Below, piece by piece: positions 8,483 to 17,546 of a DNA stretch of 64,000 nt. This stretch comes from Erythrobacter sp. YT30 (GTDB taxonomy: Bacteria > Pseudomonadota > Alphaproteobacteria > Sphingomonadales > Sphingomonadaceae). How positions within the stretch are numbered: position 1 is the first letter of the stretch; every line of letters begins with the position of its first letter. The notes below the pieces were generated by a model, which was not told where the DNA came from, searched no databases, and saw nothing but the letters and a program-made list of their open reading frames with translations. The position numbers were made by a program, and so were the translations under genes. The stretch is taken from positions 372,001-436,000 of the forward strand of contig NZ_LMAF01000002.1 of NCBI RefSeq assembly GCF_001542875.1. The letters run 5' to 3'.

Positions 8483-9717
8483 ATGCGGCCCAGTCCGGTC
8501 GCCCGGTCATCACCATCATAAGCAAACAGCGCGTGGCTGGCGCCTTGAACGGCTCATCAGCGTATCTGATCGCAATTGCCAATTCACTTGCGGAAGTGGG
8601 CTTTGACGTCGAACTGATCCAGCCTTCGCCTGCTATAGCCGGACGCTCTCCATACGTACGAATGCGTCCGGAAATGAGAGTCTTTACCCGGCACTTGGTT
8701 CGGGGAGCTTCTCAAGTAGGTAACTACCTTGTCTTTGCTGATCCATCAGTGCTTTGGGGTGCAGTGAGAGGCATCGCAGCGCGGCTTTCAAAGAGACTAC
8801 CTGTTGCCGCCCTGCACGTTGAGGATAAACCAGCGCCTTACGCCATCGCCACCAAGTGGCTTGATGAGGATCGCGCATTCCTGCGCGCCAATATCTCACC
8901 CGACACGCGCGCAATAATCGCAGATTATATGTTCTGCGCCGAAGGGTTCTGTGAAGGACCCGGCGGGCTTCCGACCGCGATTGTGATGCACGACCTGTTC
9001 CACGCCCGTGCAGGTGGGGACAAAGACTCAGTGGCGCTTGTCACCCGCGAAGAAGAGATCGCTGCCCTTTCAAAAGCGGACAGTGTGTTCGCAATTCAGC
9101 AGAATGAGGAGGCGTTTCTTAAAAACCACGTTCCTGCCACAAATCCCATCCTCGTACCCATGCCCGCCTTCCCTGTGGACGCCCCGCAGCCCGGCATAAA
9201 AGACAAATTGCTCTTTATCGGGAGCAACACCGCGCCCAATGTGGAAGGGTTGAAGGACTTCCTCCTGCAAACGTGGCCGCTAATCCTCGCGCGCCGCCCC
9301 AATGCGAAGCTTGACGTCGCAGGCACCATGAACCGCGCCTTCCCCAACCCCGATTATCGCGGCGTGCGTTTTCTTGGAATCGTGGACGATCTTGCACCGC
9401 TATACCGCGATGCCGGGGTCGTGATATCGCCGCTGACGTTCGGTTCAGGCCTCAAGATCAAGCTTGTCGAAGCGATGGCTCAAGGCAAAGCCATGGTGGT
9501 CTCACCCATAACGCTCCAAGGCGTGGAGGATGTATGCGGTCCCGGCGTAAAGCTTGCTGAAACACCGCAATCGACCGCGAACGCCATTTGCGATTTGATG
9601 GATGATGAAACTGCTCGCACCGATCTAGCAAGCCGCGCGCTTGCCATCGCGAGAGACCACTTCTCTGCGCAAGCCGTCCACGCCGATTTGCGCGCGTGGG
9701 CGCAGAACCTTCTCTAA
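8479..9717 (+). CDS. GT4-type glycosyltransferase coupled to the lasso exporter
   Basis: A 412-residue GT-B fold protein. The C-terminal half has the family 4 layout: L-L-F-I-G-S-N near residue 245, R-F-L-G-I-V-D near 298, and the nucleotide-sugar site G-S-G-L-K-I-K-L-V-E-A-M-A-Q-G-K near 322-337. The N-terminal half begins with I-T-I-I-S-K-Q-R-V-A-G-A-L-N-G-S-S-A-Y-L and has no predicted export signal. ATG 8479 overlaps the exporter stop by ATGA, so it is probably co-translated with lasso genes. It could add sugar to the lasso peptide, or belong to the surrounding exopolysaccharide locus and share a transcript. Its last 4 nt overlap the convergent GH16 gene. Confidence 0.85.
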   Translation: MNAAQSGRPVITIISKQRVAGALNGSSAYLIAIANSLAEVGFDVELIQPSPAIAGRSPYVRMRPEMRVFTRHLVRGASQVGNYLVFADPSVLWGAVRGIAARLSKRLPVAALHVEDKPAPYAIATKWLDEDRAFLRANISPDTRAIIADYMFCAEGFCEGPGGLPTAIVMHDLFHARAGGDKDSVALVTREEEIAALSKADSVFAIQQNEEAFLKNHVPATNPILVPMPAFPVDAPQPGIKDKLLFIGSNTAPNVEGLKDFLLQTWPLILARRPNAKLDVAGTMNRAFPNPDYRGVRFLGIVDDLAPLYRDAGVVISPLTFGSGLKIKLVEAMAQGKAMVVSPITLQGVEDVCGPGVKLAETPQSTANAICDLMDDETARTDLASRALAIARDHFSAQAVHADLRAWAQNLL

Positions 9718-10529
9718 TTGCAGGGCTGACGCTGTTCAAAGCTGGGCGAATAGCTCGCGCATTCAATCACCATCATTGACGGCAATTGAGCCGGATCGAA
9801 CGGTCCCACCCAGTCGGTAAGCGTTCGCGACCCCCAAAGCGACATCATCAATTTCTGGGTGTTGATGGGGAGCGGCAAAGTCTCGCCGCGCGCCTCATGC
9901 GCCAGTTCACCATCGACATACCAGCGGATATAGTCGGGCTGCCAGTCAAAGCCGTAGGAGTGCGTTTCCTTCGTCGCGTCGTAATCGAGCTTGTGGATGT
10001 GCTCTATCTTTTCGCTGTTGCGGAAATAGGTGAACATCACTTCACGCGGCTTTGCGCCAAGGATTTCGACATCGATCTCATCCCATTCCTTGCCGAAGGC
10101 CGGACCCGTGTAGGTAAAAAACCCGCTGACTGTGCCCGATGCAGGCGCAGCGCGCATGCGCACTTCGAAATAGCCGTGGCCGTAATTTTTGTCGCTTTGC
10201 ACTTCAGCGCCGACAAAATTCGCGAGGTTTGTCTTTCGCTGCTCAAGCATCATTTTGAGCGATCCATCAAAACGCACTTGCGACCGGCGCCAGTCATTGA
10301 CTGTCCATTTGCCGTTGCGCCAGCCATGCGAAACGTTCCATCGCGGCTTGTCCAAATTATCGAAAGTATCGACAAACGGCTCACCCCCGCCAACCAGGCG
10401 GGGAGGTGATTTGATTTTTGAAGAGCTAACATCGCTCGGCTGAGAATGGGATTTGAACACCAATGGAAGCCCGGCGAGTGATACGCCAAGCACGATGATA
10501 AGAGGTATCAGAACCCGTCGAATCTCCAT
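9714..10529 (-). CDS. Family 16 glycoside hydrolase (ExoK/ExsH-like)
   Basis: A 271-residue secreted or membrane-anchored endo-glycanase. The first 27 residues form a signal or anchor sequence (basic start, then Ile/Leu/Val-rich). The GH16 active-site motif E-W-D-E-I-D-V-E lies near residues 149-156, with nucleophile Glu, assisting Asp and acid/base Glu intact. F-V-G-A-E-V, the repeated aromatic residues and Y-G-F-D-W-Q-P-D-Y-I-R-W-Y are standard in the jelly-roll fold. ExoK-type enzymes cut newly made exopolysaccharide to set chain length. Its place beside glycosyltransferases and the Wza-like lipoprotein fits that. It is convergent with the GT4 gene. Substrate could be a beta-glucan, succinoglycan-like polymer or galactan. 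Confidence 0.85.
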   Translation of the reverse strand: MEIRRVLIPLIIVLGVSLAGLPLVFKSHSQPSDVSSSKIKSPPRLVGGGEPFVDTFDNLDKPRWNVSHGWRNGKWTVNDWRRSQVRFDGSLKMMLEQRKTNLANFVGAEVQSDKNYGHGYFEVRMRAAPASGTVSGFFTYTGPAFGKEWDEIDVEILGAKPREVMFTYFRNSEKIEHIHKLDYDATKETHSYGFDWQPDYIRWYVDGELAHEARGETLPLPINTQKLMMSLWGSRTLTDWVGPFDPAQLPSMMVIECASYSPSFEQRQPCN

Positions 10530-10622
10530 GATTGCCGAGCTATCAGCAAGTCCGCCTCTTCCTCAACACGCAATCGAGGGAACTCCAGCCAAAGCGGGTT
10601 AACGCTGCGATAGCTGCCCTGA

Positions 10623-11561
10623 TCAGGCCGCGCGCGGTTCGCCAGCTCTTTCGCCGGCAGGAAAGCCACCCGCCCGAATTAGCATGGCCGGGACGCGGCC
10701 CGGTAGCTTATCAGCGAGCCATTGGCCCGCCGTTATCGCGGCATCGAGGTCGAGCCCCGTCTCAAACCCGCCGCGATCCAGCATATAGAGCAAGTCTTCC
10801 AGAGGAATATTGCCCGTCGCCGCAGGTGCAAAAGGGCAGCCTCCAATTCCTCCAAAGCTCGCATCAATAGTTGTGACACCCGACTCTATAGCGGCGAAGG
10901 CATTGGCGATGCCGGTATTGCGCGTGTTGTGGAAGTGAGCGCGGAGAGGGATCTCACCAGTCACATCGCGGACCTTTCCGAACAATTCGCGCACTGACCA
11001 TGGATCACCCACTCCGATCGTATCGGCGAGAGAGATTTCATCCGCACCAGCTTCTGCGGCCATCTTGGCAAGCTCCAACACGTTGTCATGCGGCACTTCG
11101 CCTTCAAATGGGCACCCCCATGACGCAGCTATAGTGACAGAGGCTCGTTTCCCATTCTCTTTGGCGAGAGCGACAATCTCGGCAGCGCTTTCGCCGGAGC
11201 CAATTCGGGTCTGCCCCTGGTTCTTCATCGCAAAAGTCTCCGACGCGACGCAGACAGCACCAAATTCATCAAGATCAGCTGCCAGTGCTCGCTCCGCTCC
11301 GCGCAGATTAAGCACTAGGCCGATATATTCGACACCCTCGCGGCGAGGCATCTGTTCGCACAGCGCATCGGCATCCGCCATTTGCGGCACGCGCTTGGGA
11401 TTGACGAAGCTTGTTACCTCGACCCGCGTGACGCCTGCCGCCAGCCCGAGATCAATGAGCTCCAGCTTCTCCTCAGTTGAAAACACGCGCTGCTCGTTCT
11501 GAAGCCCATCGCGGGGGCTTACATCGACGATGGTGATATCGGGTTTGTTGGAGGAGATCAT
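10623..11561 (-). CDS. HMG-CoA lyase-like enzyme of the hyu operon
   Basis: A 312-residue TIM-barrel carbon-carbon lyase of the HMGL family, which cuts 3-hydroxyacyl-CoA compounds into acetyl-CoA and a keto product. Seen are V-D-V-S-P-R-D-G-L-Q-N-E near residues 9-20 (metal Asp and catalytic Arg), H-F-H-N-T-R-N-T-G near 205 (metal His pair), and the signature G-G-C-P-F-A-P-A-A-T-G-N with active-site Cys. The frame extends upstream to 11642, but the ATG at 11561 follows the GntR stop by 4 nt and is preceded by AGGA, so it is the likely start. Last gene of the operon. The substrate could be HMG-CoA, citramalyl-CoA or another 3-hydroxy-3-methyl diacid. Confidence 0.85.
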   Translation of the reverse strand: MISSNKPDITIVDVSPRDGLQNEQRVFSTEEKLELIDLGLAAGVTRVEVTSFVNPKRVPQMADADALCEQMPRREGVEYIGLVLNLRGAERALAADLDEFGAVCVASETFAMKNQGQTRIGSGESAAEIVALAKENGKRASVTIAASWGCPFEGEVPHDNVLELAKMAAEAGADEISLADTIGVGDPWSVRELFGKVRDVTGEIPLRAHFHNTRNTGIANAFAAIESGVTTIDASFGGIGGCPFAPAATGNIPLEDLLYMLDRGGFETGLDLDAAITAGQWLADKLPGRVPAMLIRAGGFPAGERAGEPRAA

Positions 11562-11565
11562 GATA

Positions 11566-12255
11566 TCAGTCCTGCTTTGAAAAATAGCTGTTCGCAGCGG
11601 CGCGGATATGAACTTGCATGATCGAATCCGCCAGCTGCGCATCCCGGTTGCGAAGGGCTTCGATCAGCTCGCGGTGGTGCTCATTGCTGCGGCGCAGATC
11701 GGCTCTCGAATAATGATCAGCCGTCCTTGAAACGATGGCCGGCGCGATGAGATTGCCCAGAGTGGCACTTAATCGGGGGCTGTCGGCTGCCTCCAGAATA
11801 GCGCGGTGGAAGGCGGTGTTGTCAGCGAGAAACTGTGCAACGTCGGGTTCGGGTTCGGCGTTCACAGCCATGTCGATCCGCTCGACACACTGTTCCAGGT
11901 GGGCAAGGCATGCCTCATCTCGGCGCGAAGCCGCGCGCGCCGCTGCCATACCTTCCAGCAAAGCGCGCATGTGGAACAAGTCTTCGATATCCTGCCGTTT
12001 CCAAACGGCCACCTGCGCGCCCTGATTAGGCCGGATCACGACGAAGTATTCTGCAGCCAGACGGCGCAAGGCATCGCGCACAGGCGTTCGGCTGACCCCG
12101 CAAAGACGTGACAATTCTTCCTCGCTCAGCCGATCTCCAGGTTTGTACTGTCCGCCAAGGATCAGCCCGCCTATGGTGTCATACGCACGATCTGCGGCTT
12201 TGGAGAGCGTGGGCTTTCCATTGTCATCGTTTGCGGGGGAATGCCGGGTTGCCAT
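11566..12255 (-). CDS. GntR/FCD-family transcription regulator
   Basis: A 229-residue regulator of the FadR subgroup. Residues 20-85 form the winged helix-turn-helix (K-P-G-D-R-L-S-E-E-E-L-S-R-L-C-G-V-S-R-T-P-V-R-D-A-L). Residues 95-225 form the all-helical FCD ligand domain, with its metal ligands seen as Asp in A-D-N-T-A-F-H-R-A-I, His in the same helix, and His in N-E-H-H-R-E-L-I-E-A-L and V-H-I-R-A-A. FCD regulators usually bind a carboxylate and release DNA. It sits inside the catabolic operon, between the CoA-transferase and lyase genes. Probable targets are the TGTATACA palindromes upstream of hyuA and of the divergent TonB receptor. It is most likely a repressor relieved by the pathway substrate. 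Confidence 0.9.
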   Translation of the reverse strand: MATRHSPANDDNGKPTLSKAADRAYDTIGGLILGGQYKPGDRLSEEELSRLCGVSRTPVRDALRRLAAEYFVVIRPNQGAQVAVWKRQDIEDLFHMRALLEGMAAARAASRRDEACLAHLEQCVERIDMAVNAEPEPDVAQFLADNTAFHRAILEAADSPRLSATLGNLIAPAIVSRTADHYSRADLRRSNEHHRELIEALRNRDAQLADSIMQVHIRAAANSYFSKQD

Positions 12256-12279
12256 CGTCTCATGCTGCGGCTTGAAAGC

Positions 12280-13479
12280 CTACACCAACCCCTTTTCCTG
12301 ATGCTCTGCGAGCGCCTTTTCGTCCCACCCAAGCAGCTCTCCATAAATATCGGCGTTGTGCTGTCCCGGCGTGACGGGCGCGGAACGGCGGAAGCCTGAA
12401 AAGCTTTTCGAAAACTTCGGGAAAGCGTTTTGCATTTTGAGCTTGCCGCGCCCTTCGGTTTCCACCTCGATTATGGCCTCGCGCGCTTTGAAATGCGGAT
12501 CTTCGAGCATGTCTTTCGCGGTGAAAACGCGGCCCGCGGGGATCGAATATTCGATCATCAAGGCTTCAACCTCGTCAATGGTATGCTTAGCCGTCCATTC
12601 ATTGATGATTTCATCAAGCTCGGTCTGGTTTTCGCCCCGCGCCAGATGCGTTTTGTATCGCTCGTCCTCAGCCATTGCGGGCTTGCCCATGGCCTTGGCG
12701 AGCCGCGCGAATATCGCATCGCCATTCCCGCCGATCATGAATGGCCCGTCCTTACAGGAGTAGACATTGGAAGGCGCGATGCCGGGGAGGATTGAGCCAG
12801 AGCGTTCTCGGATAAAGCCGTTATAGTCGTATTCGGGAACAAGGCCTTCCATCACCTGCAAAACCGCCTCGTAAAGCGCGGTATCAATCACTTGGCCTTC
12901 GCCAGTTTTGTCGCGGTGGCGCAGTGCAGCAAGCACGCCCATACAGCCATAGCTTGCACACAACGTGTCTCCGATGGAAATGCCCATACGTGCAGGCGGG
13001 CGATCGGGATCGCCGACGATATAGCGCCATCCGCCCATCGCCTCGCCAATGCCGCCGAAACCTGCGCGAGTGGAATAGGGCCCAGTTTGGCCATAGCCCG
13101 ACATACGCGCGATAATGAGGCCCGGATTGTCTTTGTGGAGTTCCTCAGGCGACAGCCCCCAGCGCTCCAAAGTGCCGGGTTTGAAATTCTCTATCAGCAC
13201 ATCGGCAGTCGCGATGAGTTTGCGCGCTATCGCTTGTCCTTCAGGTTCGCGCAGATTGCAGGTCACCGATTGCTTGTTTCGCGCAATGACTTCCCATTGC
13301 ACTTTCGTCTCGCCCTGCCCCCAATTGCGCATTGGATCGCCTGCGCCGGGCGGCTCTATCTTGATAACTTCCGCGCCCATATCGCCGAGCAGCTGCCCGC
13401 AGAAAGGGCCGGCGAGAAGCTGACCCATTTCCACCACGCGGAGCCCGTCAAGCGCGCCTACTTTGTCGGCGTTGCTCAT
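12280..13479 (-). CDS. Family III CoA-transferase (CaiB/BaiF)
   Basis: A 399-residue CoA-transferase that moves CoA between carboxylic acids through an aspartyl-CoA intermediate. The N terminus has L-R-V-V-E-M-G-Q-L-L-A-G-P-F-C-G-Q-L-L-G-D-M-G-A-E, typical of the family. The catalytic Asp is expected near residue 167, where I-G-D-T-L-C-A-S-Y-G is seen. The interlocked two-domain fold needs the full length, which is present. The frame extends to 13551, but ATG 13479 overlaps the hyuB stop (ATGA) with GGAGG upstream. In this operon it most likely activates the acid released by HyuAB so that the HMGL-type lyase can cut it. Donor and acceptor are unknown. Confidence 0.9.
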   Translation of the reverse strand: MSNADKVGALDGLRVVEMGQLLAGPFCGQLLGDMGAEVIKIEPPGAGDPMRNWGQGETKVQWEVIARNKQSVTCNLREPEGQAIARKLIATADVLIENFKPGTLERWGLSPEELHKDNPGLIIARMSGYGQTGPYSTRAGFGGIGEAMGGWRYIVGDPDRPPARMGISIGDTLCASYGCMGVLAALRHRDKTGEGQVIDTALYEAVLQVMEGLVPEYDYNGFIRERSGSILPGIAPSNVYSCKDGPFMIGGNGDAIFARLAKAMGKPAMAEDERYKTHLARGENQTELDEIINEWTAKHTIDEVEALMIEYSIPAGRVFTAKDMLEDPHFKAREAIIEVETEGRGKLKMQNAFPKFSKSFSGFRRSAPVTPGQHNADIYGELLGWDEKALAEHQEKGLV

Positions 13480-15365
13480 TCTGCCGCCTCCGCCATTTGA
13501 TCGTGCCATTCGGGCTGGATGGGGGCTGGAAGGCCTGTTTCCTCCTCGCAATTGGCGCGCAGGGTTTCGATGCCGGGGCCATAATCGAAGAGCGGCAAGT
13601 CGCCACGCTCTGACCTGATTTTGCTGCGCATAGCCTCGGTCGCGGCAGTATCAACCGCGCCGTCTTCGTCCGCAACCACGCCGTATGCCTTTGCGCCTTC
13701 TGGCGTCACAAGGCCCTGTCGGATTTCAAGGCCAACCAGATCCGGATCACGCTCCAACGGATCGCCCCATCCACCGCCTCCCCAGGTGATGAAATGGAGA
13801 AGATCGCCCGCTTTCACCGGCACATCTTCGACTTTGTTGCCCACAATTACAGAAGTGCCATCGGCGCGTTCGAGGACTTTCTTGGCGCGCGCGCCCGGAT
13901 GCCCTCCATTCACGCCCCATGGCGGCACGAACCAGCGATCATCGTGGATCGCAATCTCACCATCGGCAAGGAAACGATAGGTCATGTGGATGCCATTGCC
14001 ACCACGGTGCTTGCCCGCGCCGCCACTGTCCGGCTCGGTCGAATACCGCTCGATCCGCAAGGGGAAGTAGCGTTCGAGAAATTCGTTGGGCACGTTGGTA
14101 AAGCCCGGCCAGAGCGAATGGCCATCGGGGCCATCGCCCAAGGGCCTGCCGGGAATGCCGCCAAAGCCAATCTGGAAAAGCTGGAACCAATCCCTCCGGT
14201 CTTTGCTCGTATCCCAGCCGGAATAGAACAGGTGCGGAGAGGAACTGAAGCCAGCAGCGTTCAGGAATTCTGGCGTACCCTGCCCAAGCAGACCGCCCAG
14301 AATGTCAAAAATCCGGCCCAAGGCATGCGTGCGGCCTGAGAGTGCCGCTGGGAATTGCGGCTTCAAGAGTGATCCTTCAGGAATTCGAACTTCGATCAGA
14401 TCGTAGAACCCATCATTGAACAGGATTTGCGGATCGAAGACCATAATCATGTAGATGCCGAAGAACATCTTGAACATGTTCTCGTTGAGGAAGAAGTTGA
14501 TCGAAGCAGCCGATTGCGGATCTGTCCCATCAAAATCGAGGATGACTTTGTCCCCCTCGCGCCACATGGTGCATTTGATCTTGTACGGGCCATAGCCCTT
14601 CCCATCATCGCAGATGTAATCTTCGAAGCTCGCCTTCGCCTCTGGAATGGCTTGCGCGATCAAGGCTTTCATTGCGCGATGATTGCGGGCGAGGAGCTCT
14701 TGTGTGGCCGAAACATAGACATCATCACCAAACCGCTCGGCCATTTCGATGATGCGTTTCGAAGCCACGCGGCAGCTAGCGATAAGCGCGTTCAAATCGG
14801 CCTGACACCAGTCGCGCTTGCGCGTCTGGTGCATCACCAGCTTCATCAGGTCTTCGTTGTATTCGCCCTTGCGCCAGATTTTGACAGGCGGAATGCGCAC
14901 CCCTTCTTCGAAAATCGAACTGGCATTGATAGGCATGGAACCGGGCACGCTGCCGCCGATGTCGGACTGGTGGCCGAACATGGCGGTGTAAGCGATAAGT
15001 CGCCCGTCCTTGAACACAGGCAGCAGGACAAGCCAATCGTTTGAGTGGCTTACCGCGCCATCGCAGGAATAAGGATCGGACAAGAAAATCATGTCCCCAT
15101 CCTCAATCGTGCCGTCAAATTGCGTCAGGAACCCATCGATAAAGCTGCCGAACTGGCCGACAATCATCTTGCCAGATGGGTCTGCGATCAGCGGAAAGGC
15201 ATCACCTTGCTCCCGAATGCCGGGAGACATGGCGGTCCGCACAAGCGTCGCGTCCATTTCAATGCGGGCATTGCGCAGCGCGTTTTCGATGATGTCCAGA
15301 GTGACCGGATCAATCTCTACCGACTGAAAAGTGGTCTGGTTCGTTTCGATGATTTCTGCTGGCAT
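13476..15365 (-). CDS. Hydantoinase B/oxoprolinase family protein (HyuB-like)
   Basis: A 629-residue homologue of N-methylhydantoinase beta subunits and acetone/acetophenone carboxylase subunits. The N terminus has D-P-V-T-L-D-I-I-E-N-A-L and R-T-A-M-S-P-G-I-R-E-Q-G-D-A-F, hallmarks of the family. G-G-A-G-K-H-R-G-G-N-G near residue 460 and H-F-I-T-W-G-G-G-G-W-G-D-P near the C terminus are also conserved. With HyuA it would form an ATP-driven amidohydrolase (ring opening of a cyclic amide) or a carboxylase. It lies 4 nt after hyuA and overlaps the CoA-transferase by 4 nt. Sequence alone does not tell hydantoinase, oxoprolinase and carboxylase apart. Confidence 0.9.
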   Translation of the reverse strand: MPAEIIETNQTTFQSVEIDPVTLDIIENALRNARIEMDATLVRTAMSPGIREQGDAFPLIADPSGKMIVGQFGSFIDGFLTQFDGTIEDGDMIFLSDPYSCDGAVSHSNDWLVLLPVFKDGRLIAYTAMFGHQSDIGGSVPGSMPINASSIFEEGVRIPPVKIWRKGEYNEDLMKLVMHQTRKRDWCQADLNALIASCRVASKRIIEMAERFGDDVYVSATQELLARNHRAMKALIAQAIPEAKASFEDYICDDGKGYGPYKIKCTMWREGDKVILDFDGTDPQSAASINFFLNENMFKMFFGIYMIMVFDPQILFNDGFYDLIEVRIPEGSLLKPQFPAALSGRTHALGRIFDILGGLLGQGTPEFLNAAGFSSSPHLFYSGWDTSKDRRDWFQLFQIGFGGIPGRPLGDGPDGHSLWPGFTNVPNEFLERYFPLRIERYSTEPDSGGAGKHRGGNGIHMTYRFLADGEIAIHDDRWFVPPWGVNGGHPGARAKKVLERADGTSVIVGNKVEDVPVKAGDLLHFITWGGGGWGDPLERDPDLVGLEIRQGLVTPEGAKAYGVVADEDGAVDTAATEAMRSKIRSERGDLPLFDYGPGIETLRANCEEETGLPAPIQPEWHDQMAEAAE

Positions 15366-15369
15366 CGTT

Positions 15370-17427
15370 TCAGCCCTCTTCCGTGAGATTGATCAAGATG
15401 TTGCCGACCTTGTCGACGCTCGCCGTGCAACCGTTTTCAACCAATGTGGTCGAATCCATCTCGGTAATGATGGCTGGGCCAGGGATGATATCGCCCTGTT
15501 TCAGCTTCGCACGATCATAGATGACGGCGGCGCGTTCTTCACCGTCCATCCAGAGCGTGTGGTCGCGGATTTTTGCGGCCGCAGGATCACCGTCGCCTTT
15601 GGGCAATTCGTTCGCTGGAAGATCAGGGGCAATGCCCAATGCGACCGCGCGAAGGTTCACAATTTCGTGCGGGGTTTCCATATTGAATGTAAACAACCGC
15701 AGGTGTTCAGCATCAAATCGGGCAAGCAGCCCCTCGATGCCGTCCTTCTCGAGCGTTGCCCGATCAATCGTCAGCGGCACTTCAAAAGCTTGCCCTGCAT
15801 AGCGCACATCGACTTCAAATTCGGATGTGATCGCGCTTTCGGGCACTCCGTCGGCAAGCAATTCGCCGCGGGTCTGGTTTTCCATTTCATCGAGAACCGC
15901 CATCAATTCGCTGACATCTGTGTCCCTCGCAAGCTTGCTGAAGGACCGAGCGGTCTCGGTTCGCATCCGTGTGGTCGCATCGCCCAGCGCACAGAGCACA
16001 CCGGGGGAGACGGGGCTGATCGCAGGCCAGCTGCCCATCAGTTTGGCAACAGCGTTCACGTGCAGCGGCCCCGCCCCGCCAAAACCCATGACTGCAAAAT
16101 CGCGCGGGTCGTAACCTTGCTGAACCGAGATCATGCGCAGCGCGCCGAACATGTTCTCATTGACGATATCGATGATCCCGCGCGCTGCCTCCATCAGGCT
16201 GACACCGAGCGCGTCCGCGATTGTTTGTACGGCTTTTTTCGCACCTTCGCGGTCGAGTTGGAAACTGCCGCCGAGCAGGTCTTCGGGAAGATAGCCGAGC
16301 ACTACATTTGCATCGGTTACGGTCGGCAATTCGCCGCCTTTGTTATAGGCGACCGGTCCGGGAACCGCGCCTGCGCTTTCCGGGCCCACGCGAAGCGCGC
16401 CGGTTAACTCGGGCACATGCGCGATTGACCCGCCGCCTGCACCCACGGTCTTCACATCCAATGCAGAAGCCCGCACCGACAAGTGCCCAACTTCCGTCGT
16501 GCGCTGTCGGCGCGGCTCCAGCCCCTCGATCAGCGCCACATCGGTCGAGGTGCCACCCACATCAAGCGTGAGGATGTTTTTGACGCCAGCATTCTTTCCC
16601 ACCCAAAGCGCGCCGGTAACGCCGCCAGCAGGTCCAGACATGAGGATATTGACGGGATGCTCTTCAGCTTTCTGGCTCGACATCAAACCGCCATCTGAGC
16701 GCAGAAGCGACAAGCGCCCTTTCATCTCTTGCGCTTCGAGTTTGTCGCGGAGGTTCGAAACATAATTGCTCACAACCGGCCGCACGGCCGCATTGGCAAC
16801 CGTCGAGAGCGTGCGCTCATATTCCTGCATTTCGGGGAGCACTTCGTGGCTGAGGCTCACCGGAATATTGGGCAGCTCTTCTGCGGCAATATCGCCAATT
16901 CGAGTTTCGTGCGCGCCATTGACGTATGCGTTGATCAGGCTGACAGTGAGCGCTTCAACCCCCTGTGCTTTGAGCTTGCGCATGGCTGCGCGCACAGCGT
17001 CTTCGTTAAGATCGCGCACGACGTCGCCATCGGCTCCCATGCGCTCTGGCACTTCGACGGTGTCTTCAAGATGTGCGAGCGGTTGCGGTTTGGGCCAGAC
17101 AATCCAAGCCGCAAGGCCGCCGGGGACAAAGCTTCGAGCGATTTGCATCACATCGCGATACCCTTCGGTCACGATCAGGCCGACTTTTGCGCCCTTCCCC
17201 TCCAGCACCGCATTTGTGGCAACGGTTGTGCCGTGCAGGAAATACTCAATTTCCGAAGCAGCCACCCCAGCTTCCTGGGTGATTGCTTCAACGCCGTTCA
17301 AGATTCCTTCGGAGCTGTCATGAGGTGTCGATGGCGTTTTGTGCCGCCAGAATGCACCAGTATCCTCATTGAAAAGCAGGAGATCGGTAAATGTCCCTCC
17401 CACATCTACTCCCAAGCGATAACCCAT
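15370..17427 (-). CDS. Hydantoinase A/oxoprolinase family protein (HyuA-like)
   Basis: A 685-residue ATPase subunit of the hydantoinase/oxoprolinase/acetone carboxylase family. The N terminus shows the phosphate-binding G-V-D-V-G-G-T-F-T-D-L, and the middle has L-T-L-D-V-G-G-T-S-T-D-V near residue 285, both of the actin/hexokinase-like ATPase fold. G-A-G-G-G-S-I and G-F-G-G-A-G-P-L-H are further family motifs. It is thought to phosphorylate the substrate so that HyuB can open or carboxylate it. It is the first gene of the five-gene operon and divergent from a TonB receptor, with a candidate operator 120 nt upstream. The long open frames on the opposite strand are shadows of this GC-rich gene. 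Confidence 0.9.
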   Translation of the reverse strand: MGYRLGVDVGGTFTDLLLFNEDTGAFWRHKTPSTPHDSSEGILNGVEAITQEAGVAASEIEYFLHGTTVATNAVLEGKGAKVGLIVTEGYRDVMQIARSFVPGGLAAWIVWPKPQPLAHLEDTVEVPERMGADGDVVRDLNEDAVRAAMRKLKAQGVEALTVSLINAYVNGAHETRIGDIAAEELPNIPVSLSHEVLPEMQEYERTLSTVANAAVRPVVSNYVSNLRDKLEAQEMKGRLSLLRSDGGLMSSQKAEEHPVNILMSGPAGGVTGALWVGKNAGVKNILTLDVGGTSTDVALIEGLEPRRQRTTEVGHLSVRASALDVKTVGAGGGSIAHVPELTGALRVGPESAGAVPGPVAYNKGGELPTVTDANVVLGYLPEDLLGGSFQLDREGAKKAVQTIADALGVSLMEAARGIIDIVNENMFGALRMISVQQGYDPRDFAVMGFGGAGPLHVNAVAKLMGSWPAISPVSPGVLCALGDATTRMRTETARSFSKLARDTDVSELMAVLDEMENQTRGELLADGVPESAITSEFEVDVRYAGQAFEVPLTIDRATLEKDGIEGLLARFDAEHLRLFTFNMETPHEIVNLRAVALGIAPDLPANELPKGDGDPAAAKIRDHTLWMDGEERAAVIYDRAKLKQGDIIPGPAIITEMDSTTLVENGCTASVDKVGNILINLTEEG

Positions 17428-17546
17428 AGCGGCGTTTGTCCTTTTTGTTGTCCGTCTCGCTGTATGGCGGCAGCGATGGTGAATGAGCCCCGCGCAACGC
17501 AGGATGCAGATGAATTAGTGAGGCAGCATGGTCATTCCGCTCAAAG

